In this document: positions 17,581 to 25,488 of the stretch, piece after piece
How positions within the stretch are numbered: position 1 is the stretch's first letter
How the letters are laid out: every line of letters begins with the position of its first letter
From: Tissierella sp. MB52-C2
GTDB lineage: Bacteria > Bacillota > Clostridia > Tissierellales > Tissierellaceae
Reading direction: 5' to 3'
DNA length: 64,000 bases
Assembly: GCF_030931715.1 (NCBI RefSeq)
Contig: NZ_CP133261.1
Location: 186,001 to 250,000, forward strand
Position numbers and translations under genes: made by a program
The notes under the pieces: model-generated
Seen by the model: only the letters and a program-made list of their open reading frames with translations
What the model was told of the DNA's origin: nothing
Database searches by the model: none

Positions 17581-17966
17581 AATGTTTTATTTCTTTTTTA
17601 GGAATGGAATGGGTACTTGATAAACACTTACTGAATTTACTTATTATTAAAAAGGAGAGGTCGGATAATTATATTATCTACAACCTTTATTCTTAGGATA
17701 GAAGCATTTACAACAAATTCCATAACAACAATGTTCTGTTTAATGTTTATATATAATTTCATAATTATAAAATTATATATAATATAGTATGCAGGACAAA
17801 GTATTTGTTTACATTTTTAGTCAAAATTTTTACGAGAACTTGTAATGTTCGTCATGACACTTTATTTTAAAATAATAGAGTTGTAGTAGAGGTGGAAAGT
17901 AAATTGTTTATCAATATTAGTAAGAACAGCTTATATTGCCTACTTTGACAATGGTTTACAAGGTTT

Positions 17967-18021
17967 ATATGTTTGTTATTATATCTATAAGATTTTATTA
18001 TAGATATAATAACAAACATAT
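17967..18021. repeat. Perfect 23-bp inverted repeat upstream of chrA
   Basis: Arms 17967-17989 and 17999-18021 are perfectly complementary (ATATGTTTGTTATTATATC and onward) with a 9-base loop. It ends 55 bases before the first chromate transporter gene and has no T run, so it may be an operator or a 5' stability hairpin rather than a terminator. Confidence 0.8.
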
Positions 18022-18076
18022 ATTTTACATATAACTGTTAAGTTGTTAAACTTGTAGAGGCAAAGGAGAGATGCAT

Positions 18077-18664
18077 ATGAAAGAAAATAGACTTTGGAAA
18101 CTTTTTATTTCAACCTTCACCTTAAGTGCCTTCACATTTGGTGGTGGATTTGTAATAGTTTCCCTCTATAAGAAAAAGTTTGTTGAAGAGCTAAACTGGT
18201 TAGAAGAAGATGAGATGTTAGATATTTCTGCTATTGCACAATCGAGTCCAGGTCCTATTCCAGTCAATGCAAGTGTAATTTTAGGATATAGAATCCATGG
18301 TATTTTAGGAAGTATAGTTGCCATACTAGGTACAATTATTCCGCCTTTTGTTATTATTTCTCTTATTTCAGTTTTTTATCGAGAATTTAAAAACAATGAG
18401 ATAATTGGAATTGCACTACAGGTAATGCGAGCTGGAGTGGCTGCTGTAATTTTAGATGTGGTTGTTAATTTAGGAAAAAATGTTATCAAGACAAAAAATG
18501 TTCTTTATACAATTGTAATGGCAGTTGCTTTTATAGCCACATATTTCTTTAATCTTGGTGCTATGTATATTATATTTTCTTGTTTAGGGATTGGACTCAT
18601 TTCTGTCTTTTTAGACTATAGAAAGGAGAAAAGTAATGGAACTTCTATGGACTCTATTCATTAG
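18077..18664 (+). CDS. chrA: Chromate transporter half, first subunit (CHR family)
   Basis: One CHR domain of about 190 residues with five to six helices. The N-terminal FTLSAFTFGGGFVIVSLYKK and AQSSPGPIPVNASVILGYR are the family motifs (GGG and PGP). Short CHR proteins work as paired subunits; in anaerobes the real substrate may be another oxyanion. I start at ATG 18077, since ATG 18071 touches the GGAG site. It overlaps the second half by 29 bases. Confidence 0.88.
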   Translation: MKENRLWKLFISTFTLSAFTFGGGFVIVSLYKKKFVEELNWLEEDEMLDISAIAQSSPGPIPVNASVILGYRIHGILGSIVAILGTIIPPFVIISLISVFYREFKNNEIIGIALQVMRAGVAAVILDVVVNLGKNVIKTKNVLYTIVMAVAFIATYFFNLGAMYIIFSCLGIGLISVFLDYRKEKSNGTSMDSIH

Positions 18665-19211
18665 TTTTATACAAGTTGGTTTATTTAGTGTGGGTGGAGG
18701 ATATGCAGCAATTCCACTTATTCAGGAACAAGTAGTTTATAATCATAAATTGTTAACTATGGCTGAATTTACAGATTTAATCACAATTGCTGAGATGACC
18801 CCGGGACCAATTTCGATCAATTCAGCTACCTTTGTTGGACAGAGAGTATATGGTACTTTAGGGGCAGTAGTATGTACCATAGGGGTTATTCTTCCTGCAT
18901 TTATTATTTGTCTGACCCTTGCTTATTTTTATTATAAATACAAGAACTTTTCTGGTGTTCAAACTGTACTAGGGGCACTTAGGCCTGCTGTAGTAGCCTT
19001 AATTGCCAGTGCAGGTGCTTCAATTCTAGTACTTGCATTATTTAATACTGATTTTAACAATATAGTACTTAGTGAATTTAGATGGCTTGAGTTTATACTA
19101 TTTATAGGTGGATTTATAGTTCTTAGAAAATACAAATTAAATGCAGTAACAATTATTCTAGGAACAGGTATTGTAGGCACTGCTCTACAAATTATTATTA
19201 ATGCAATCTAA
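18636..19211 (+). CDS. chrA: Chromate transporter half, second subunit (CHR family)
   Basis: The second CHR domain, with FIQVGLFSVGGGYAAIPLIQEQ and AEMTPGPISINSATFVGQR. It starts within the end of the first gene behind GAAAGGAG, an arrangement that couples translation of the two halves. Its 3' end overlaps the convergent LysR gene by 27 bases. Confidence 0.88.
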   Translation: MELLWTLFISFIQVGLFSVGGGYAAIPLIQEQVVYNHKLLTMAEFTDLITIAEMTPGPISINSATFVGQRVYGTLGAVVCTIGVILPAFIICLTLAYFYYKYKNFSGVQTVLGALRPAVVALIASAGASILVLALFNTDFNNIVLSEFRWLEFILFIGGFIVLRKYKLNAVTIILGTGIVGTALQIIINAI

Positions 19212-20051
19212 AATTTGAAATATAATTTGATCCTTATCTTGGCTCTTATTATAGATATATCTTATTGAGCGTGGACAGCTATAATCAGCAAAGTTTAATT
19301 GCTTTAAGCTTTGCTTTTTTATTGCTGTTTCAGCAGCTATTTTAGAAATAATGGCAAAACCATAGTTGTTTTCAACGGCTTGTATAATTGTTTCTAAATT
19401 CGTTGCCCTAAATATGATTTGTGGATGAATATTTCTCATATTCATATCAATCTCAAATTGATTTCTATAATGACTTCCTTCTTCACGAGAAATCCAAGGT
19501 AATAGTTCTAAATCTGATAAGTTTTTAATATTGCCGTCAAGAGGATAATCTTGTCCAATTACGGCTATTAACTCATCCTTTAAAATCTCAACTTCAATTA
19601 TATTTTTTGAATTAATCTTACCCTCAACAATAGCAATATCAATTCTATTATTCAATATTAGTTTTTCTATTTCTGCAGTATTGTTAATTATAACTTCAAA
19701 TTCTAGATTTTGTATAAAAGATTTCAACTTTTTTAGATAATCATTTAATAGATATTGTCCAACTGTCACACTACTACCAATACGAATTATTTTGTTTAGC
19801 CTAAACATTTCATCATTCATTTCTTTAAAATCAGTCATTACTTTTCGTGCATACTTTTCTAATTTTATACCTTCAGGAGTTAAATAAAGTTTTTTAGAAA
19901 CACGATTAAATAATCTAGTTGAATAGTAGTTCTCTAAATCCTTAATCATGAACGAAATATTTGGCTGTGTAGTGAAAAGCCTGTTAGCAGCAGCAGACAT
20001 TGTCTTATGATCAATAACAGCCAAAAAAGCTTCTAATAATTTTATATTCAT
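19185..20051 (-). CDS. LysR-family transcriptional regulator
   Basis: The N-terminal LysR helix-turn-helix is FLAVIDHKTMSAAANRLFTTQPNISFMIKDLE in several short matches. The C-terminal effector domain spans about 88-288. The ATG follows TGGAGG. It converges on and overlaps the chromate transporter gene, so regulation of that pair, or of the 23-bp inverted repeat before it, is possible but unproven. Confidence 0.9.
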   Translation of the reverse strand: MNIKLLEAFLAVIDHKTMSAAANRLFTTQPNISFMIKDLENYYSTRLFNRVSKKLYLTPEGIKLEKYARKVMTDFKEMNDEMFRLNKIIRIGSSVTVGQYLLNDYLKKLKSFIQNLEFEVIINNTAEIEKLILNNRIDIAIVEGKINSKNIIEVEILKDELIAVIGQDYPLDGNIKNLSDLELLPWISREEGSHYRNQFEIDMNMRNIHPQIIFRATNLETIIQAVENNYGFAIISKIAAETAIKKQSLKQLNFADYSCPRSIRYIYNKSQDKDQIIFQILDCINNNL

Positions 20052-20189
20052 GGCTTAGCCTCCATATGCTGATTTTAATGTCATATTTATTTTATCATAA
20101 TTCAATGCAAATGTAATATAGTGAAAATCCTACACATTTTAATCTCTACATAGTAATTTGATAAATTATCTTGACCTTATATATTGTTT

Positions 20190-20413
20190 ATAGGCATCGA
20201 ACATGAAATCATAATAAAAAATACTAAGAGAGTGCATTTGCAGAATATGGAATAACTCCCAATGAATGAAGCTATAAAATCCGTAAAGAAATTTATATGT
20301 TTGAGCGTAGCGAGTTTATAAATTTTAGGATTTTGTAGCTGAATGAATTGTAGGAGTTACCCATATTCGAAACGGCCGAACGTGTATTTTTTATTATGAT
20401 GTTGGATGCCTAT
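20190..20413. repeat. 224-bp imperfect palindrome (MITE-like or structured RNA)
   Basis: The two halves are complementary almost throughout. The outer arms carry AGGCATC and CATAATAAAAAATAC, and the inner arms GAATATGG, TAACTCC, AATGAATGAAGCTA and AAAATCC. The centre is TTTGAGCGTAGCGAG. Mismatches are scattered except for one unpaired block (about 20223-20240 opposite 20365-20380). It lies between the LysR gene and the exporter and has no coding potential. No second copy is seen in this window. Confidence 0.75.
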
Positions 20414-20548
20414 ACTTATGTTATTTAAGTAGTTGAATTGAAAAAAGCTGTGAGATATAATATATAAAAATCCATATTGCCATAAAAGATATTAAGAAAA
20501 CTAAATAAGTCATATAATAGGAATAGCTATACTAAAGGGAGGGGTTAG

Positions 20549-21424
20549 ATGAGAGTTGCAAAGATTGGTATGAGAACTATAAAGACTGTTATAGCAGTAC
20601 TCTTAACTCTAGGAATATCACATATTCTCAAGTTAAAAAGTCCGCTGTTAGCAAGTATAGCAGCTATAATGACTATGGAAAGTTCAATTTCAGAATCTTT
20701 TGCTACAGGAATAAATAGAATGTACGGAACTATATTAGGTGGTGTAGTGGCACTAATCATGTCTTATATTCTTCCTATTAATTTCTTTTTCATTGGCATA
20801 GGCTTAATTATAATTATAACAATATGTAATATATTTAAGTGGGAAAAGGCTGTTAGAATGGCAATGATAGTATTTCTATCTATAGCATTGAACTATGAAG
20901 GTCAGGCTAGATTTTACTATGCAGTTTTTAGAACTTTAGATACACTCATTGGAGTAGTAATAGGAACTGCCATAAACTATTTCATAAGACCACCTAATGG
21001 AGAAGAAAAAATTAAAAATATAATAAATAACGCTTATTTGGAAATTAAGGATGTATTAGAAATGCTAATATGGAATAAGGAAATAGATAAACTTGAAAAA
21101 TTAAAAAGTGAGATAACAAACATAGGAGAAGGGTATAAAATATTTATAAAGGATTTAAAGTTTCATATTGGAAGATCTAATAATGCTGATTCTTACCATA
21201 AGCTATTTAATTCCTTTGAGAAAATCCACAATCATCTGAGTGTAATATGTTCTATAAAAGAATCACCTATTATTAACTGTAATAATAGAGGGATCATAGA
21301 GAACTACTTTAATAGAAAGATTCCAGATATGGAATATGATGAAATGGATGATTTGGATTTAATATATAATTATCATCTAGAACAGATATTATCTGAGTTG
21401 GCCATTATAGATTCAATGATATAG
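20549..21424 (+). CDS. Aromatic acid exporter-like membrane protein (ArAE_1/FUSC type)
   Basis: The N-terminal half has about six helices, starting VAKIGMRTIKTVIAVLLTLGI, with the family-typical SPLLASIAAIMTMESSISESF and INRMYGTILGGVVAL. The C-terminal 130 residues form a cytoplasmic helical domain. This is the PF06081 (former DUF939) layout; the substrate is unknown. GGGAGGGG precedes the ATG. mscL follows 45 bases later with its own ribosome site. Confidence 0.85.
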   Translation: MRVAKIGMRTIKTVIAVLLTLGISHILKLKSPLLASIAAIMTMESSISESFATGINRMYGTILGGVVALIMSYILPINFFFIGIGLIIIITICNIFKWEKAVRMAMIVFLSIALNYEGQARFYYAVFRTLDTLIGVVIGTAINYFIRPPNGEEKIKNIINNAYLEIKDVLEMLIWNKEIDKLEKLKSEITNIGEGYKIFIKDLKFHIGRSNNADSYHKLFNSFEKIHNHLSVICSIKESPIINCNNRGIIENYFNRKIPDMEYDEMDDLDLIYNYHLEQILSELAIIDSMI

Positions 21425-21469
21425 AGACTAAGATATTATAAGATAGCTATAGAACTAAGGAGGAAAACT

Positions 21470-21925
21470 ATGTTAAAAGATTTTAAAGAATTTGCAGTAA
21501 AAGGAAATGTAATAGATTTAGCAGTAGGGGTAATCGTTGGTGGAGCATTTGGAAAAATAGTTACTTCTATAGTCAACGATATGATAATGCCAGTAATAGG
21601 TTTGTTAATTGGAAAAGTGGATTTTACAAATTTATTTATTAGTCTAGATGGGACAAAATATTTATCTCTAGCTGCGGCAAAAGAAGCAGGAGCAGCAACA
21701 TTAAATTATGGTGTATTTATTAATACTGTAATTGAGTTTTTAATTATATCCTTTTCCATATTCATAGTTATTAGGCAATTAAATAAGTTTAACAAAAAGG
21801 AAACTGAAGAGGAGTCAAAAGCAAGTACTAAAACTTGTCCATACTGTTATACAGAAATTAATCTAAAGGCCACTAGATGCCCTAATTGTACTTCAGAAAT
21901 AAGTGAACAATTAAGTGAACAATAA
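21470..21925 (+). CDS. mscL: Large-conductance mechanosensitive channel with C-terminal zinc ribbon
   Basis: MscL opens under membrane tension to release solutes during osmotic downshock. [28 protein letters not shown] is the canonical N-terminal helix and first membrane helix; the second spans about 82-103. After about residue 118 comes [18 protein letters not shown], a two-pair zinc ribbon in place of the usual short helical bundle tail. AAGGAGG precedes the ATG. Confidence 0.95.
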   Translation: MLKDFKEFAVKGNVIDLAVGVIVGGAFGKIVTSIVNDMIMPVIGLLIGKVDFTNLFISLDGTKYLSLAAAKEAGAATLNYGVFINTVIEFLIISFSIFIVIRQLNKFNKKETEEESKASTKTCPYCYTEINLKATRCPNCTSEISEQLSEQ

Positions 21926-21950
21926 AATAATTTGTGAATATCTAATAAAA

Positions 21951-21979
21951 AAAGGTGTAGATTTATAATCTACACCTTT
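21951..21979 (-). terminator. Terminator between mscL and sleB
   Basis: AAAGGTGTAGAT pairs with ATCTACACCTTT. The T run is on the minus-strand side (seven A on the plus strand before the stem), so it mainly ends sleB but may serve both convergent genes. Confidence 0.85.
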
Positions 21980-21988
21980 AGTAAGTTT

Positions 21989-22708
21989 CTAGCTATAGAA
22001 ACTATGTCCTCCTATTTTTTTCATGTAAGTTTTATTCTTTACAATCCAAGTACCTGCTGCCTTAGCCGGATTGAAGAAATATGTTGCGTTTCCTACTGGT
22101 CTTGCCCCATTTAATGCATCCTTAGCTGCCTTTATACTATCATCTGATGGCTTGTTATAAATTGTGCCTTCAGCAACTGGGCTAAATTGAGGAATATTTT
22201 TATAATACTCAAAAATCACATCATATATAGTATTAGGAAATTCCTTAGAATCAACTCTGTTTAAAATTACATTACCAACTGCTACTTTTCCTTCATATGA
22301 TTCGCCACTTGCTTCAGCCTCAATAATCCTAGCTAACCATAATAAATCCTTATCACTATAATTTCTAGAAGAGCTTCTTGAGGTGCTTGTCCCTCTGGAA
22401 ACCGTAGTGGTAGTAGATTTATTATATAATGCACCTTGAGTTTGTTTCCCTGCAATACCATCAATAGTTAATTTATTATCTTTTTGAAAATTGATAACAG
22501 CTTTTTCTGTTACAAGACCAAAGATACCATCTACAGCAATATTATAGTATCCACGGTTTTTTAACTCCTGTTGAAGTTTAGAAACTTGATTTCCTTTACT
22601 TGTAAACTCTAAATTTACAGAATTCTCACTTGCAAATACTCCAGTCATTGGTGATAATACCAATACTAAAGCTACTAAGAATGATAAAATTCTTTTTTTC
22701 ATTGACAT
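21989..22708 (-). CDS. sleB: Cell-wall/spore-cortex hydrolase SleB type
   Basis: A signal peptide (residues 1-26, ending VFASE) is followed by a peptidoglycan-binding domain (about 36-90, GNQVSKLQQELKNRG and DGIFGLVTEKAV), a Ser/Thr linker and a SleB hydrolase domain (about 120-240) with catalytic Glu in ARIIEAEASGE. SleB is a lytic transglycosylase used in germination; related proteins also trim the vegetative wall. The ATG is at 22708 behind GGAAGGAG. Transcription passes through a c-di-AMP riboswitch, which points to osmotic/turgor control. Confidence 0.9.
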   Translation of the reverse strand: MSMKKRILSFLVALVLVLSPMTGVFASENSVNLEFTSKGNQVSKLQQELKNRGYYNIAVDGIFGLVTEKAVINFQKDNKLTIDGIAGKQTQGALYNKSTTTTVSRGTSTSRSSSRNYSDKDLLWLARIIEAEASGESYEGKVAVGNVILNRVDSKEFPNTIYDVIFEYYKNIPQFSPVAEGTIYNKPSDDSIKAAKDALNGARPVGNATYFFNPAKAAGTWIVKNKTYMKKIGGHSFYS

Positions 22709-22727
22709 ATACACTCCTTCCTTAATA

Positions 22728-22836
22728 GAGCTTCCGAAGTTAGCTGACGGGTTCGGGATAGAAGGCTCCCTACCACAAATGTGGATTAACCCCTTAGTTG
22801 GTTCCTCCGTACCTAGTAATTTCTAGGATTCAGCAG
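22728..22836 (-). promoter_or_regulatory. c-di-AMP riboswitch (ydaO/yuaA)
   Basis: Read on the minus strand: GAATCCTAG, GGTACGGAGGAACCA, GGGGTTAATCC, GGGAGCCTTC and CCGAACCCGTCAGCTAAC, ending CGGAAGCTC. These are the conserved ydaO blocks in order. It lies between the promoter and sleB, 20 bases from the gene, so c-di-AMP should turn the hydrolase off. No separate terminator stands out. Confidence 0.93.
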
Positions 22837-22859
22837 TTATAATGGTATGCAATATGGAT

Positions 22860-22888
22860 ATTATATAAAAGTGTATAAGCTATGTAAA
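22860..22888 (-). promoter_or_regulatory. Sigma-A promoter of the riboswitch-sleB transcript
   Basis: On the minus strand TTTACA (22888-22883) and TATAAT (22865-22860) are 17 bases apart, just upstream of the riboswitch. Confidence 0.8.
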
Positions 22889-22946
22889 CCCAAAACAGCC
22901 ATATACCAAAATTTACATATTGATAAAATTACCATAATATACAAAA

Positions 22947-22990
22947 AACACCATAATTCATGTCAGTAAAATGACGTAAATTATGGTGTT
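22947..22990 (-). terminator. Bidirectional terminator of rubrerythrin
   Basis: A 12-bp stem AACACCATAATT/AATTATGGTGTT with a 20-base loop and T/A runs on both sides, immediately after the rubrerythrin stop on the minus strand. Confidence 0.85.
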
Positions 22991-23000
22991 TTTTTATATA

Positions 23001-23594
23001 TTAATAAGTCTCTACAAAGAGCTCAAAATGTCCTTGTGGATGTATACAAGCTGGACATAAGTCAGGTGCATTAGAACCTTCATGGACATATCCACAGTTT
23101 CCGCATTTCCATAATACTTTTTCAGCTTTTTCAAATACTTTATTATTTAATATATTTTCAGCAAGTTTATTGAATCTAACTTCATGGGCTTTTTCAGCAT
23201 CTGCTATTGCTCTGAAAGCATCTGCTATTTCTTTAAATCCTTCCTCTTCCGCAATATCTGCAAAAGCTGGATAAAGCTCTTCCCACTCTTCATTTTCTCC
23301 ACTTGCAGCTGCCCTTAGATTGTCTATTGTATTGCCTTGTGCAACAGGAAAAGATGCTTCTATATTAATATTTGCTGGAAGTTCATCTTTTAATCCTGCA
23401 AGTAAGAACTTGTAAAATCTTTTTGCATGCTCTTTTTCATTATCAGCCGTTTCGATGAATATATTTCTAATTTGTTTATACCCTTCCTTATCGGCTACAG
23501 AAGCATAATATGTATAACGATTTCTAGCTTGAGATTCTCCTGCAAAAGATTTCATTAAATTTTCAGCTGTTTTTGTTCCTTTTAAATTGTTCAT
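23001..23594 (-). CDS. rbr: Rubrerythrin
   Basis: It reduces hydrogen peroxide in anaerobes. A four-helix ferritin-like domain (about 1-145) carries the diiron ligands in SFAGESQARNRY, ETADNEKEHAKRF, EEEGFKEIADAF and ADAEKAHEVRF. A C-terminal rubredoxin domain has CGNCGYVHEG and CPAC. The length (197) is normal. It starts after AGGAGG. The promoter carries a PerR-like operator. Confidence 0.97.
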   Translation of the reverse strand: MNNLKGTKTAENLMKSFAGESQARNRYTYYASVADKEGYKQIRNIFIETADNEKEHAKRFYKFLLAGLKDELPANINIEASFPVAQGNTIDNLRAAASGENEEWEELYPAFADIAEEEGFKEIADAFRAIADAEKAHEVRFNKLAENILNNKVFEKAEKVLWKCGNCGYVHEGSNAPDLCPACIHPQGHFELFVETY

Positions 23595-23650
23595 TTTTTA
23601 CCTCCTAAAAAGTATTTTTAGATTAGATAATCTATATAATAATTGCTTGT

Positions 23651-23699
23651 TTGTAATCATTACAAGTTATATAGTACCATTAATGTAAAACATTGTCAA
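23651..23699 (-). promoter_or_regulatory. Rubrerythrin promoter with PerR-type operator
   Basis: On the minus strand TTGACA (23699-23694) and TACTAT (23676-23671) are 17 bases apart. Just downstream, TTGTAATGATTACAA (23665-23651) is a perfect 7-1-7 inverted repeat matching the PerR box (TTATAATNATTATAA) except at two symmetric positions. It covers the likely start site, as expected for peroxide-released repression. Confidence 0.8.
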
Positions 23700-23732
23700 T
23701 AAAATACTTTATATAAAATTAGTAAAAATATC

Positions 23733-23761
23733 TTTACTTTTCTTTAGATATGAATTATAAT
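23733..23761 (+). promoter_or_regulatory. Promoter of the T-box transcript
   Basis: TTTACT and TATAAT with a 17-base spacer, ending about 23 bases before T-box stem I. Confidence 0.7.
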
Positions 23762-23783
23762 TTAAAATAATTTAAAAAACTTT

Positions 23784-24052
23784 GAAGAGGAAAGTAGTTT
23801 TAAGAAAACTTCTACAGCGAGTTCTAGATGGTGAAAGGGAACAAAGTCTATTAAAATGAAAAGGGCCTCTGAGTTGTGCACCGAAGTATGAACTAAGGCT
23901 GCAACGGGTTCACCCGTTATAGTGATAGGGTATAATCATTTTTTGATGGTACCTAAAGAGGCTTATATCGTAAGATATGAGTAAATTAGGATGGCAACGC
24001 GAATATACTCTCGTTCCTAAGAATATTATTCTTAGGAATGGGAGTTTTTTTA
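23784..24052 (+). promoter_or_regulatory. T-box riboswitch with terminator
   Basis: Stem I is closed by AGAGG/CCTCT. Its specifier loop has the AGTA (5') and GAA (3') loop-E halves, and the upper stem carries AGCGAG and GATGGTGAAAG. The T-box itself, AGGATGGCAACGCG (about 23988-24001), has TGGC facing the tRNA end, predicting a tRNA with discriminator G. The terminator (TTCCTAAGAAT/ATTCTTAGGAA and GAG, then seven T) ends at 24052. The specifier codon lies in AAGGG after GAA, but I could not fix the register. It controls the transporter and dehydratase genes. Confidence 0.92.
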
Positions 24053-24113
24053 TTTTCTAGAGGGGAGTGAATTAGTAAACAGTCATTGATTAATAAAAAT
24101 AGGAGGTATGATT

Positions 24114-25475
24114 ATGGAAAACAAAATAACTAAGAAAAAATATGCATTAGGAGATTATTTCAAGTTTATAATACCGTCATTAATAGGTATATTACTACTT
24201 ATGCTTCCATTTCAATATGAAGGTGAAACTACAATAGTAGTAGCTCTACTTGCAGGAAAAATGACATCTGCATTAGAAAATATACTACCAACCATTATTT
24301 TAGGATTTATAGCCTTTACTGGAGTAGCAACTGTAGTATATAAAGCATTTAAGCCAGCAATCATTGAAAAAAGTAGTTTTTTAAAGGATACATTTAATGT
24401 ATCAAATTTCTGGATAGTAGTTAGAATGATAGGTGTAATACTTGCAGTAATGGTATATTTTAAAGTAGGACCTGAATGGATTTGGTCAGGAGACACAGGA
24501 GGATTAATTTTATATGATTTAATATTGACCTTATTTACCATGTTTTTATTTGCAGGATTTTTATTACCATTTCTTACAGAGTTTGGACTTTTAGAATACG
24601 TAGGAGCGCTTTTCACTCCAATTATGAGACCAATTTTTCAATTACCAGGGCGTTCTTCCATAGACTGTATAGCATCTTGGGTAGGGGATGGTACTATTGG
24701 AGTTGCGTTAACTAACAAACAATATGAACAAGGATATTATACAGGGAAAGAGGCGGCTATTATTGCCACAACCTTTTCAGCAGTATCTATTACATTTTGC
24801 TTAGTAGTATTGAATCAAGTTGGGTTAGTTCATTTATTTGGACCGTATTACTTAACTGTAGTTATAGCGGGATTAGCTGCAGCTGTAATAATGCCTAAAA
24901 TTCCACCACTATCTAAAAAATCTGATGGTTATTATGAAGGAATAAAAAGAGATATAGGTGAAGATGTGCCTAAGGGATTTACAAATGTCCAATGGGGTCT
25001 ACATTTAGCCATAAAGAAAGCGGAAGAAAGCAGCAGTGTAAAAAACTTTATAGTAAATGGAATTAAAACCGTTTTAGATATGTGGTTGGGCGTATTACCA
25101 GCTATAATGGCCTTTGGAACCATAGCTCTTATAATTGCAGAAACAACACCAGTATTTGAATGGTTAGGTATGCCCTTCATCCCGTTATTAAAGCTATTTC
25201 AAATTCCATATGCAGTGGAAGCTTCTCAAACTATTATGGTAGGATTTGCAGATATGTTTTTACCATCAGTTATAGGTGCTAGTATACCTAATGAAATGAC
25301 TCGTTTCATAGTTGCTACACTCTCTGTAACTCAATTAGTCTATTTATCAGAGGCAGGAGCAGTAATCTTAGGTTCAAAGATTGATATTACTCCTATGGAT
25401 TTATTTATAATATTTATAGAGAGAACTCTTATTACTTTACCAATTATAGTAATAGCCGCTCATTTAATATTTTAA
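24114..25475 (+). CDS. YjiH-family membrane transporter (nucleoside-recognition/Gate domains)
   Basis: About ten helices in two halves, each with a Gate-type segment: LLPFLTEFGLLEYVGALFTPIMRPIF and MPFIPLLKLFQIPYAVEA. Further motifs are PGRSSIDCIASWVGDGTIG and MVGFADMFLPSVIGA. This matches the uncharacterised YjiH family. T-box control and the following PLP dehydratase suggest an amino-acid carrier. I use ATG 24114; ATG 24108 abuts the AGGAGG. The gap to the next gene is 13 bases. Confidence 0.85.
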   Translation: MENKITKKKYALGDYFKFIIPSLIGILLLMLPFQYEGETTIVVALLAGKMTSALENILPTIILGFIAFTGVATVVYKAFKPAIIEKSSFLKDTFNVSNFWIVVRMIGVILAVMVYFKVGPEWIWSGDTGGLILYDLILTLFTMFLFAGFLLPFLTEFGLLEYVGALFTPIMRPIFQLPGRSSIDCIASWVGDGTIGVALTNKQYEQGYYTGKEAAIIATTFSAVSITFCLVVLNQVGLVHLFGPYYLTVVIAGLAAAVIMPKIPPLSKKSDGYYEGIKRDIGEDVPKGFTNVQWGLHLAIKKAEESSSVKNFIVNGIKTVLDMWLGVLPAIMAFGTIALIIAETTPVFEWLGMPFIPLLKLFQIPYAVEASQTIMVGFADMFLPSVIGASIPNEMTRFIVATLSVTQLVYLSEAGAVILGSKIDITPMDLFIIFIERTLITLPIIVIAAHLIF

Positions 25476-25488
25476 GGAGATGTAACAC

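Larger units (their letters stand above)
17508..18076. other. Intergenic region before the chromate transporter genes
   Basis: It contains the terminator at 17543-17580, an AT-only imperfect inverted repeat near 17749-17785 and the 23-bp inverted repeat at 17967-18021. Short frames such as one near 17640-17720 look like decayed coding sequence but cannot be assigned. Confidence 0.5.

Noticed and set aside
17640-17720. Short open frames between the mutase chimera and chrA as a small gene
   Set aside because: Interrupted by stops in every frame and without a recognisable domain; at best decayed sequence.
23842-23878. Reading a definite specifier codon (AAG, AGG or GGG) from the T-box
   Set aside because: The bases after the GAA half of the loop-E motif fit several registers and none agrees clearly with a discriminator-G tRNA, so I leave it open.
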